Of a DNA stretch of 64,000 nucleotides, positions 33,757-45,427 are shown one piece after another. Each line of letters begins with the position of its first letter. Within the stretch, counting starts at the first letter, position 1. Location: NCBI RefSeq assembly GCF_001659605.2, contig NC_035178.2, forward strand, positions 2,163,091 to 2,227,090, read 5' to 3'. The notes under the pieces were generated by a model. The model made no database searches, was not told the origin of the DNA, and saw only the letters and a list, made by a program, of their open reading frames with translations. The translations under genes and the position numbers were made by a program. Origin of the DNA: Manihot esculenta. Taxonomy: Eukaryota; Streptophyta; Magnoliopsida; Malpighiales; Euphorbiaceae.

Positions 33757-35635
33757 CCCTCCTATCTTTGTCTTCTGCATACGAACGCAGTCAAAATCCC
33801 AAGGAGATGAGACGTTAGGGTGGAGAATAATTAAATTATATTCTTTCCTAGTCAGTTCATTTTGAATAATTATTTTTTTAAAATTATAATACGTATCCAA
33901 CTTGCATTACTTATTAAAATAATAAATTTCAGATGCCAACCAATCAAACATGTCGTAAAGAGAAATAGTAGTAACGGAGAAAGTGACAGCTCACAATTTA
34001 ATTAAGTGAAATTTGGAAAGATATTTACGTATTAAATTTTCACATTAATCGTAAATAATTTTCCTATCTTAGATTGTAATACACATTTTTATAGAATGAT
34101 TTACGTGAGAAGAAATTAAAAGCTTTTACTTACAAATTTTCCATAGTTTTCTCGTACATGATTTTGCTTCTTCAAAATTTCAATCATCTTCTCCTACACA
34201 ATTCTGATATATGCTTAATTAGATTTGAGAGATGTATTAATTTTTTTTAAATGTCAAATTTAGTTTTGATTTGATTAGTTTATTTTTTATTTAATTCAGT
34301 TATTAAAAATTTTAAAATAAAAAAAATTAAACTCAAAATTAAAATTATTAATTTATATTCTATCTAAAATCAATTTAATTTCAATTTTAAATTGCACAAA
34401 AGTTGATTATACCATTGATATCTCTACATTTCAATTTCTGAAAAAAGAAAAGTGTTCTCTTTGTTACTGTATTCAATTATAAGTTATTTAATTTTTATTA
34501 CCTGTATAAATTTGTTATTTGACTTGGTGAAATTGATTTTATGACATCAAATGATTTATAGAAATTGATATAAGTTATTAGTTATAATCCTTTTGACATA
34601 ATTGAATTTTTAGAACTGAAGTTTGTTTTTTAGTTAAATTAAACAAATAACCCTAAATTCAATTCAATTCCTTGAAATTTAAAGAGATGAAATTGAAACA
34701 AATAACAATCAGCCAGCTTTTTATGATTTTGATTTAGATACAACAAAGATAAATTTCCCTGATTTGAGCAAAATAAGATAATAATTGGATACTGAAAAGT
34801 TGTATCTTAAATTTTGTATTACTCTCGTCACATATTTTTTATTTATTTTATTTTTTTCACACATTAAATATAATTTTTTATTAACTTTTTAATTAGATCT
34901 GTATTAAATATATTAAATTTTATTAAATATTTTTAAAAAATTATAATAAATAAAATAAAATAAAATAAAATTATAATAGTATATTTATTTGTTATTATAA
35001 TTTTTTTAAAAAAAGTGAATAATAATTTAAAAAAAAATAAAAAATTATAAGACTAAAGAAGTATTTTTAAATATAAATTCTTTCTTTATTCCGCATAAGC
35101 TCCATTTAAAATTAAAAATTTTACAAAAATTTGATTAATGTTTTCTATTAATTTTTTTTGTTTTAAGTCGGAAAATTCAATTTTTTTGAAGTTTATTCAA
35201 AATTTTCTCCATACATAATAAATTCGTGCAAACCAAAAGAAACCGAGAGAAATTATAGATGTTTTGTATTCTAAGGAATGAGTACTTTAATGAATTTGTT
35301 TAATGGTATTTACTGATCCATCCAGTCATGTTTTTGGGCTGCACAATGTCCAAATTGCTCCAGCAAGTTTCATCGTACTTAGTATTTCATTCTCGTATAT
35401 ATTCAAGTTCAACATTATGTTTCCATTGAATTTCAGCAGCACGCTAATACATTATTGAAATGTTCCACCCATCACCGCCATCCCATCTGTCTTTCTGAAG
35501 CTGCATAATGAGAAAAAGAATCCCTAGATAATTTTCTTATTTGTACACCAGAGGCTTCAAATGTGGAAATGTGTTCTGCTGCAATTTATAATAAAAACAT
35601 GGTGTATGCTACTTTTGAGGAGATGAACGGATAAT
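33757..35635. other. AT-rich spacer
   Basis: This strongly AT-rich stretch between DFR and the auxilin-like gene has no supported gene. The far right end is the 3' untranslated region of the auxilin-like gene. Confidence 0.5.
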
Positions 35636-38600
35636 CTAACGTTCTTCTGCATTAAATTTGTTCCAAGCATCCTGGGAGTAACAGATGGGTTAGCAGGATG
35701 ACTCAGATTAGGAAAAAGATAATATTAAGATTCATCAGTTTGGGGTTATCGATCTAATGCAGAATGTCATTTTGGAAAATTAATACCCTCCCTGATACCT
35801 ACAAACCTCTAGATTTCCTTCCCTGATACTCCAGTTATTCAAGGAAGTGGAGGGAAAAAAAAACATACCTTTAGAAGGTCAAAAACTTTCTCACATGTGT
35901 ATTTCTGTTGTATGCTTGCACCCCTTTGCTGCAACTTATCAGGATGAACAAAAAGAGTGGCTTTGCGGTAAGCCTTTTTCACTGCAGCAGTTGATATAAG
36001 ATCTGTGAGAGGAATTGGCTGCCAACCACTATCAGGGCCCAGGATCTGCAAGTAATATTAAAAAAAAATATGATAATTCCTGATTCATTAGGAAACTAGA
36101 TAGAATAATGAAACCAATAAAAATGGATAAGCCAACAGTCAGCTCGTCAAAAAGAGACCAACACACCGCAATAAAATACTGATTTTTTTATTCACCCTAG
36201 AGCGGATTCCGTAGAAGCACAAAGGTTGTGATTGATAGGATTAGTTATGCAGTTAAACGAAAAAAAGGGTAATAAGGCGCCCAATTCATGTTCTGGTTTA
36301 GCATCTGAAGTATCCCAAGTTGGAAAGGTATACTGCCAATTACGCAAGGTTCAAAACTGAGTTTTCTATATGGAAAGTGGTGTTCTCATAATAAAAGCAA
36401 TCAAAATTCAAGGAGTTTCAAACTAAAAGACATACTCCAGTGGAGGAAAAAGACTTTTTATAAAGTGCACAATTGGATACAAAATAAAAAGAACCCTAAG
36501 TTTATCTATCGTCCTGACTTTACAAGGCATGCTGTCCAGAACACTGTCTCGCACGTAGAAGCAGAGTTATGAAGAGATAAAGTGAAAGTGTGAAAAAGTT
36601 TCTACGTACATATTGTAGTGTTGAGAGCAAGGCACGCAAATTCCTTTCCTTCCCGCTTGACCACCGTTTGACATCAGCATCCAGAGTTTCTGCTAATCTC
36701 TGTCATTAAAGTTCAACAAATGACAGTATGAGACATCCATACATAGTCATAATGGAAAGGGTATTGTATTATTAGTTGAATAAATCATTACATTTCTCTC
36801 AGCTTGTTCTTTCTGAGCAAGAAGATCCCGCATATTCTTCTCTGCAAGAGCTTTTGCCTGAAAGTATCCCCAACAAAACAATACCAGTTAAAATTTACAA
36901 AATTTGGTTCCCCATATTTAATCATAGGCAAGAAGAATCGCATACCGCACGTTCGGCTGTCCTTTGATTCCTTTCTAATGTAGCTTTACACCTTTCGGCT
37001 AATTCACCATTACCACCGTTAAATCTCCCTGTTGAGCAGGTATGAAGCAAAATATTTTTTGTTCAGAAAATGGCATAACCTTGAGCATATTCTAATATGC
37101 CTGTAAACATGATAGAGCCTTTTTTTTCTTCCTTTTACTATGTTCGATAGGGCAGTTTTTATCTATTGCATACCATCATGATTTGAAGTGCTTGGATATT
37201 TGGAACTGTTGGAAGGACATGGATCTTTATATTGTTGATCCTGCAGGAAAATCTTGAAGTCTTAATTTTTCTGTACCACCAAATCACCAAAAAAAAAGAA
37301 AAAAAAAAAAAGGAAGCTCACGCTGGATTTTATTCCATCTCTTGAAGCACCAGAGAACGTCTCCGCTTGATTTCTTGCCTTAAAAGAAGCTTTCTCAGAC
37401 AATGCCTTTTCCAGGGCACGCTCCCTGGCCTCTGCAGTTGCTCTCTCAACTGCAGCCCTCTCTGCCTTTAGTTTGGCTTCCATAGATGCCTTCTCTGCTG
37501 CTGACTTACCATTAGCCTCAGCACCTGCCTTCTCTAACCTTTCTCGAGCATCTGCCATTACCCTTTGATGAGCTCCTGCAGCTGCTCTTTCTGCGGCTGC
37601 CCTTTCTCGAGCTTCAGCAAAAGCCCTTTCACGAGCTTCTCGGATTGCTCTTTCCACAGCTATTCTTTCCTTTTCCATTTCCCTAGCTTTTTCTTCTTCC
37701 TTTCTTCCATGATGTTTCTTTTCCGACTCCACTTCCTTTTGCAAACCTTCAACTTTCTTCTTCACCATCAGATTCTCAAGATACTTCACCTCCTTTTTAT
37801 CAGTGCTTTTGTTTGTTCTGTCCTCTTGCGATATTCCCATGTTTATTCCTTCCCCCTCAAGAATATGTGGCTGCTGAATTGCTTGCTTGTCAATCCTATT
37901 ATTTATCCATCTTTCCTCGGAAGAAGATTCAAAATAAGTCTCAACTTCTTCGTGATTAGAAGGAACTTCAGATTCCTCCATGTCCTTGTTATTCTCTCCC
38001 AGTTCACAAGCTGCTTCTTCAACATGCATTACCGAGTCAGACAGTGTCTTAGACTCTATGCCATTAACTAACCATCTTTCCTCCTGAGAAGATGCAGAAT
38101 TACTCTCATTTTCTTCATAACTGGGGCCAAATTCAGACTCACTGTCATCCTTCTCATTTTCATCCAAATGAGAGGTTTCTTCTTCAGTAAGCTTTTCCCC
38201 TTCATGGATTTTCTCATACTCTGCCACATGAAATTCATTTAGTTTGTGATCGAGGGTGACAACTGTTTCACCTAAACACACATCAGTTGTTTGCTTCTTA
38301 ATCCCATCAAAACCAGGGAGATCTCGTTCTGGGACACCAGTTTCAAAGTTCTCTTCTTCCACCAGATCATTTGCCTCTTCAGTTGCTTCTGAACCTTTTC
38401 CAGTCTCCTCAGGAAAGGAATCTTCACTTGCGTCCATCATCTTCCCATTCTCTTCAAATGCAAATATCTCGGCAGTTAATTTTACATGTTCCAATCTTTC
38501 TTTATCTCCATAGCCACCAGCATCGTCAGCTTTGCCTGCATTTCCATTTTCATCTACTTTGTAAACATCATTATTTGTTTCAAGATTGTTCTCCTGGTAT

Positions 38601-41600
38601 CTCAAAGCCTGTTGAGTTGCTTCTAAATTGCTCTCGTCCTCCGCCCTCAGATGAATCTGTTGTTGTTTGCGCTCAGTTTCTAACACTTCACAAGTCATGA
38701 CTTCCTCTGTTTCATCCATCTGATTATCCTCTTTGAGCATCTTCTCATTCTGTTTGGTCTCTTCCCAGTTATCATTGCCTTTTGTTCCACAATCCTCTCC
38801 AAGCATCTTCTCATTTTGTTTGGTCTCTTCCAGTTTCTCATTTCCTTTTGTTCCACAATCCCCTGCATGTGTCTTCTCATTCTGTTTGGTCTCTTCCAGT
38901 TGCTCATTTCCTTTTGTTCCACAATCCTCTCCATGTGTCTTCTCATTCTGTTTGGTCTCTTCCAGTTTCTTATTTCCTTTAGTTACACAATCCTCTCCAA
39001 GCATCCCCTCACTTCCTTCCATGTCCGGATTATATCTCACCTTAATTACTTCCTGTTCATGAACTTGAAAAAACTTCTCAGAATCATCTGAATTGGCATC
39101 ACCGAGTTTCTTCTCATTCTCTTGCTGATATGGACCCTCTTGTTGTTTCATTTCACTTCCCAACCCCTCCAAATCTTCCTTCTGTCCGTTCTCATTTCCT
39201 TTATAGCTACAAGTTTCTTCTAATCTACTCTTACTCTCCCGTCCCACTGGAACTGCATTAAATCTATTCTCCATTTCCTCTTGATTGTGTGCCTCTCTCT
39301 GTTTCTTCTCAATTTTCACCAAATTCTGAGATTCTTTTAGTTCCTCTTTGTCTTTGTTTTCTTCTAAATCTTGGATTTCAAGTTCTTTATTTTCTTCTGA
39401 TTCATGCAACCATTTCTCTGTGCTCTCACATTCTTCCTGTTCACTGGGCACTTTAGAAGTTAGACCAGCTTCTTCACGCTCATAAGCAACTCTATTTTTC
39501 TTTTCATTTTCAATTTGAAGATGAAGCTCTTCAGCTGGCTTGATATTGTTTCTGTACACATCCCACTCAAATCCTACTTCCACTGAATTTAGTTCCCTCT
39601 TCACCTTCTCCAGCTTCTCAAATGATTTTAATTTCTCATTATCACACTCCAGTTGCTTCTTGATGTTTTCCTCTCTAGTCATCTTCTCCTTGCATTTGTT
39701 CTCACTAGCTGATAGTTTCATTCTCTCAGCATTTTTTTCTTGCTCAACCTCCATTGTCATTGCTCTATGTGCACTGGTATCAACAGGTTCAGAAAACTCA
39801 TCTTTTGCTTTTATGCTTTCTGATTCCATCCTATTATCCACTTCAGCCAATTTGTAACCTGTGGTGTTTGTATCTCCCATAGCATTTTCCATAAGAGATG
39901 ATTTCTTTGCATTTCTGAATTCAGGGGTTACATGGCTTGCTTGTGTTGCAATGTGCTCTGGTAAGCTGGAAAAATCTTGCTGTGGAGTACAAGGTTTCCA
40001 AAGCATTTCTTTGGGCTTCTCTTTGGATCTATTTGCTTTTTCTGCAGCGTCAACCTCCCTTCTCTCATCTTTCAAGCGATTACTAAATTTTGATCTCGAG
40101 CGATTTGGAAGTCCTTCCTTCTTTCTTTCCATTAATTCTTTGGCTATTTTAATCTTTGCTTGAGCCTCTTCTATTGCCTTCCTTACAGCAGCGGCAGAGG
40201 CAGCTGCAGCTGAATTAGTATCTATTTCATCATCCAATGAAGGTGGTGAATAACTACCAGCAGCGCCTTCAGAAGCAGCATCACTAAAAAACCTAAACTT
40301 CGAATTCATAGACCTCATAGTGCCATCCCTATTATTACCTAAATTAGGCATTGAGCTTAGAGGTGACAATGTCGATTGCTGCATGCCAAAGCCATTTTCA
40401 AATGCATCAAATGATATATCATTTGAAAAGGATTTATTCCTGCTGGATTTTTTCTGAAAGTTGGCATGATCTCTAGAACTGTTTTTAGCAGATTCTCTAG
40501 GTTGTGGACCTGACACAACTTTCCGGAGTGGTTTGCTTTGCTTTATGCCCTCACTGACATTAACATTCAGATGACCATCATTTGCTACTGTGTGTACTGG
40601 CTTGCCACCTTCGGTCATCTGTAAAGGAGTGATTTCATCAGTCGAAGTATAACCAGGAACAGCATGGAGCTGACCAGTATTTGTCATTCCATTTGTGCAA
40701 CTTTTGCTTTCTACGTTGTTCTTATTATATGAGAGGTTGATCGGAACTGACACAACTTTCCGCAGCTGTTTGCTTTGCTTTACCCCTTCACTGACATTAA
40801 CATTCAGAGGAGCATCATTTGATACTGTGTGTACTCGCTTGTCACCTTCAGTCATCTGCAACGGAGTGATTTCATCAATCGAACAAGTATAACCAGGTAT
40901 GTCTTGGAGCTGACCAATATTAGTGATTCCACCACTTTTGGTTTCTGGGTTGGCCTTATTACATGACAGGTTAATTGGACCTGACACAATTTTCCTGAAA
41001 GGTTTGCTTTGCTTTATGCCCTCACTGACATGGACATTCAGATTAGCATCATTTGATACTGAGTATACTACCTTGTCACCTTCAGTCATCTGCGAGGGAG
41101 TGATTTCATCAATCAAACAAGTAGAACCAGGAGTGGCGTGGAGCTGACCAACATTGGTCATTCCATGTGTCCCACTTTTGCTTTCCGGGTTGCTCTTGTT
41201 ATATGATAGGTTAATTTGTTTCCCACCATCAAGCGTCTGGGAAGATACTTCAGGTAATGGTGCATGTTTCTGTTCTGAACTATTAAAGTGTTCTGGCCCT
41301 GCAGAGCAGAACTTGGCTTTATCTGTAGCCCTACGAACACACAACACTTATGATGGTCAATTTTCTATCTCTATAATCAATACAGCATAATAAAAGGCTA
41401 ACAAATGCCTCGACATGGTTATAGACGACAAAAAGAAAATTATAGCTAAGAAAGATGAAGGAGGGAAGAAGGGGAAGAAATTACGTTGATTAAACAGGAT
41501 AAACTATAAAGCCATGACATTTTTTTTTCACTCAAATTAATCTTAAATACTCTATATTGCCAAAATAAACAAAGGCGATAAAAAAAAAATCTAAGGTTTG

Positions 41601-42360
41601 ATCCTTCTCAAGCAGGCATCAATTCAGAGCAGTAACAAAAATTAATTGATCAGCCAGTTCAGAAGTGAGGCTGCACTTGATTATCGAAATTAGTTCGTCC
41701 TTCTCGAGGAAACCCATAAGCATAACAGGGCTTTTCGAAATATCAAAAATAAAACAAAATTTTACAATTTTCAGTTCACTGAAAGGTGAAAAAGAAAATG
41801 TAGTTGCTGGTTAACTAACCAGCACACCTATAATTTGAGCATTTAAATCCAAAATCGACCTTCCTGTCATTATCAAAGATCCTACTTTGGCTGCTAAATA
41901 TACAATCTTAACATTTTAAATGCAGTTCTCCCTCAACTAACTAGACAAAAATAAATAGAGAGAGAGAGAGAGAGGATATTATGCATATTCAAATAACTAG
42001 CCATTCATACCGAGCTTCCTGAGACGAATTCTTCACTTTCTTTGGTTTTGAAAACAATTCCTCATATGGCACAGCAAAATCCGTCTCTGCAAAACCACCA
42101 AAAATCTTCGAGTAGTCTGGCCTCGAGCTTCGTGCGTCCATCGAAGCCTTTCTGTCCTTCAGCTCAGGGAAATCGAGAATCGGAATCGAACAAGCACCAG
42201 CGCCACCAAATATCTCTCTGTAATCCTCCATTCGAGACCCAGGCTTAGGTACACAACCAAAAATACCGTCGTACGCGTGCTTTCCAGCTAAGACTCCACC
42301 GTTAGCGACCTTATTGGAGAAAGCTGTAGCAGAGGAAGCTTGGTGATGGTGATACTCCAT
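35636..42360 (-). CDS. Auxilin-like protein with C-terminal J domain (AUL1 family, clathrin uncoating)
   Basis: Eight exons in frame (42011-42360, 37322-41330, 37174-37240, 36946-37028, 36792-36857, 36610-36699, 35869-36045, 35636-35671) encode about 1625 residues. Exon 2 alone is 4.0 kb. The N-terminus carries IFG motifs ([22 protein letters not shown]) seen in plant auxilin-like proteins. The central part is very acidic and Lys/Glu-rich. A long A/E/R coiled coil (about 1330-1440) precedes the J domain (about 1556-1625), whose HPD triad is at 1589-1591. Auxilins recruit Hsc70 through HPD to strip clathrin from vesicles. Two tandem arrays lie inside: three copies of about 79 residues (156-392) and four copies of 22 residues (893-980). 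The exon 2 donor (GTGAGC) lies just before a homopolymer run. The last coding exon has only 12 codons and ends EER. Confidence 0.9.
38741..39004 (-). repeat. Four 66-bp tandem repeats in the auxilin-like exon 2
   Basis: Copies lie at 38939-39004, 38873-38938, 38807-38872 and 38741-38806. Each encodes 22 residues of the pattern [21 protein letters not shown] fifth, truncated start (MLKEDN) follows. The unit keeps the reading frame. Confidence 0.9.
40505..41215 (-). repeat. Three tandem repeats of about 237 bp in the auxilin-like exon 2
   Basis: Copies of 80, 78 and 79 codons lie at 40976-41215, 40742-40975 and 40505-40741. Each begins INLS(Y/C)NK, carries DEITP(L/S)QMTEG and VSEG(I/V)KQSK, and ends RK(V/I)VS(G/V)P. 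The lengths differ by whole codons, so the frame is preserved. Confidence 0.9.
41957..41974. repeat. AG microsatellite in auxilin-like intron 1
   Basis: Nine AG units lie close to the donor of intron 1 of the auxilin-like gene. Confidence 0.8.
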
Positions 42361-45086
42361 TGATGAGAGAACAAAGAGAAACTATTTAGGGATCACGCCT
42401 TTGGTTTTTGTTTCTCTTCTTTCTCTTTCCCTGCGTCTGGACCTTCTCTGTTAGAAACAAAAAAAACTTTTGCAGAGTCGGACACGGAAGAGAGAAAGGA
42501 AGAAGAGAAACAAGTCGAAAATAGTACCGAGGACGAGAAATTGAAATTAAAAATATCAGGTGGACAGACTAGTGTTGAATCGGCGATTTTTAAGTTGACG
42601 ATAAATGGAGGCAAAAAGATCGGCCGTTGGCTGCGATTGGCGGGTCACTGGCAGAGCCAGTGAGTGACGAAATGGTTTGCTGTTTGTCGCTTACCCAGGA
42701 GTTTCTAAATGTGCCAAGCTGTCACCAATCAGCGATACCGACGTAAGGGTATTTTCGGTATAATGCCAGCTGGTATCGGGGTTTCCGGGAAGTAGCGGCT
42801 TTGTGCAGAGTCCGCTGTGCAACTCTCACTTGGGTTAACTGAATGGAAAGGAATTTCATTTACGCCAAATTGAGTAATATTATTCCGATATTTTTGAGCT
42901 CTCTCCCTTCTATAATTATATATTTGTAATTATTTTTATAATGAATTAAGATATATAGTTTATATAATTAAAATAAGACAATTTATGTTATTTTTTACAT
43001 ATTCTCTACTTATATTGCTTTACTAAATTACCTTAAAATTAATGAATTTAATAAATTAATAATAGAGAAAAAAGGTGGGGGCTACATTGCTCTCTGCACC
43101 TCCAGTTGCGACAATTTTATCTTAATCCATTGGACCGACCATATTCAGCATTTTCAAAAATTCAAAATTCTAATCATTTTAAATGTCGAGTTTGTTTATT
43201 AATAATTCAATTTCATTAATTGTCAATTTTTATATGATTGAAAAGGTTATAGATGTATTTCATTATGAAAAACATAATAATTAAACAAAACAACATTATG
43301 TTCAAAAATAATATTTATTAATTTGTTTGTAGTTTCATACTTTTATTAATTCAGCATAATAAAATGTCTAATTATTTACTTAATAAATAACAAGTTGTGT
43401 ATTATTTGACAAAATCGAAAAAACTTTAATTGAAATAATAAGGATAAAGGTTTATAAAAACTACAACTTAATTAGAATAGGCGAACGTATTTTATATTAA
43501 ACACAAAAATCGACGCAAGGGCCAGCCTTGTTAATCCATTGTGTCTACCAAAAAAAAAAAAAAAAGACGCAAAGGCCAGGGCGCGATGGGACGGAAAGGC
43601 TTAATTCCGTCTTTTCCGTTACTCTTTGATTCCGGATAAATCAGTGTCTTTTTATCGGACGTATCGAATTTAATGATTTGGTGAAATTAATTTTTTAAAT
43701 TTTATGTTAAAAAGTAAATTTCAATATTAACCCTATGAAAAAAACAATTTTAGAAACGCTGCAGAATCGCCAAGAAATTTATATCGCTGTGCGATCTGAA
43801 AACTCCCAATCATCACGAACTCAGCCGCTTCCTTCACATGGGGAGTGGCCAGCACCAATACCAATCTTCCACTCAATAGCTTGGACCCCACCCCAGCACT
43901 GGCATTCTCCGCGGTCCAATCCAAGCAATTCTGAATCAGAAGAAAGCTTGGATCTTTCGAATTTGGGTCAATATAAGAGATGTTGATAATTATCAGATTA
44001 GCTGTCCTGACTGTGTGGAGTGAATCTGTATGAAATTATTGTTTTCCTTATCATTTTACCAATTAGGATGGGGAGAAATAAGCTTACTTTTCTTTATCAT
44101 TTAACTAAAGCATTCAATTATGAATAACTTTTTCCCCCTTTCATGCCTATTTTTTTCAAAAAAATCTTTCGCTAGTTACTGCTGCAATGATAGCTCGACC
44201 AACCAGCATTTGTATGCCGTGACCCACAAAATAATGGAGTTATCTTCTTAATTTACGTAGCTACCTAGATTTGATTTTGCTTTTTAATATACTTTATAAT
44301 TAATTAAAATACTACTATGAAAGATTCCCTCAAAAGAAAAGTAAACTTGTCTGGGTTTTATGCATCTCTTTCCATGCTGATGACCTAGCCTAGATTCTTT
44401 ACTCGATTTTCATGTTTAATTAATCCGTTCGAACTCACTGGTCCCTGTTGAAGCATTTTCATGCCTGTCAAAGAGGGGGAAAAAAAATTTGTGGGTCGTG
44501 GCCCCTCCCTATGTCGAGCAAAACTGTACAGTAGAAGGACGTTGATATTGATATTTTTGTCATCTCAATTGTCTACTAGCTACAACATTATTCATGGTTC
44601 ACGTAAAAAGGCAAATGCTGCTTAATTTATATTAACTAAAAGTTATCACTGTGTGGTTCTGGGAGCTAGAGAGACATGAGGCCATGTGCAAGCAAGCCAA
44701 TTAGTATCTTCATGCTTCAACTTTTTCACCTATTAACGGTAACATGAAGCTCCACCTTTTTACCCACACCAACTGATATTCCATATACGATTTATGAAGA
44801 CTACCTTTTGGTGGTAGATCTCAGGAGTATCTCAAGCAATGATAGCAAAAACAATTCAATATCCAAATTATCAAAAGCAAAGCTTATATCCATCTGCCTT
44901 TTCTTCACTTCCTTTTATGTTTGTGTGCTGCTTTAACTGGCTGACCAACTCAGCTCTTTCAGCCTTTGTGCCTCTTTTAATTAACAATTTAAACTCTGTC
45001 AAAAAGAAAATTAAGCAAGAATATTCTTAAAGTTGAGTACCTGTTAAAACTCTACATGTTACAGGGAACTGCAAGCAGAATGTTGA
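42361..45086. other. Divergent intergenic region, auxilin-like / proteasome genes
   Basis: This 2.7-kb region holds the 5' flank of the auxilin-like gene and AT-rich spacer. The minus strand around 43733-44033 is open for about 100 codons but has no suitable start, no recognised motif and no partner exon, so no gene is called. Confidence 0.45.
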
Positions 45087-45163
45087 AGCCCAAGATGAAG
45101 AGCCCAATCTTAGCTGAGACAATGGTCGTCTTGTAGGCTAAAACCCATTTAAGTTAATGGGCT
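45087..45163. promoter_or_regulatory. Three site-II-like elements upstream of the proteasome gene
   Basis: TGGGCT-type elements occur at 45087-45092, 45101-45106 (both as AGCCCA) and 45158-45163 (TGGGCT), 265-341 bp before the ATG. Site II elements bind TCP factors and are common in plant growth-related housekeeping genes. This is a motif-only call. Confidence 0.4.
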
Positions 45164-45427
45164 GAACGAACCCAAGCCTTGAGAGTCCACATAATCGCTT
45201 CCCCATTACAGAGCGGTAAGGTCTATTGGGTTTGTGTTTCTCGCTCAGCAAGCCACCGTAGTCCTAACTTGAGCAGAAAGAAAGCAAATCCTGCAGATGC
45301 TTTTTCTAAACACTCGCCATCTCTTCCTCCATACTGTATAGCACCAATTAGAGAAGGGACAGGCACATTGGTGGAGTGTAAAACGGCAGCGTAGTATCTG
45401 AAGAAGAGACGTACACAGCGCAAAATA

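Noticed and set aside
38256..39091. Plus-strand frames opposite the auxilin-like exon 2, rich in Ser, Phe and Leu
   Set aside because: They are the antisense of the Lys/Glu-rich repeats and have no independent coding features.
43733..44033. Minus-strand open frame of about 100 codons in the auxilin-like/proteasome spacer
   Set aside because: No ATG at its start, no recognised motif, no partner exons and no splice signals that fit. Plus-strand frames there are equally open.
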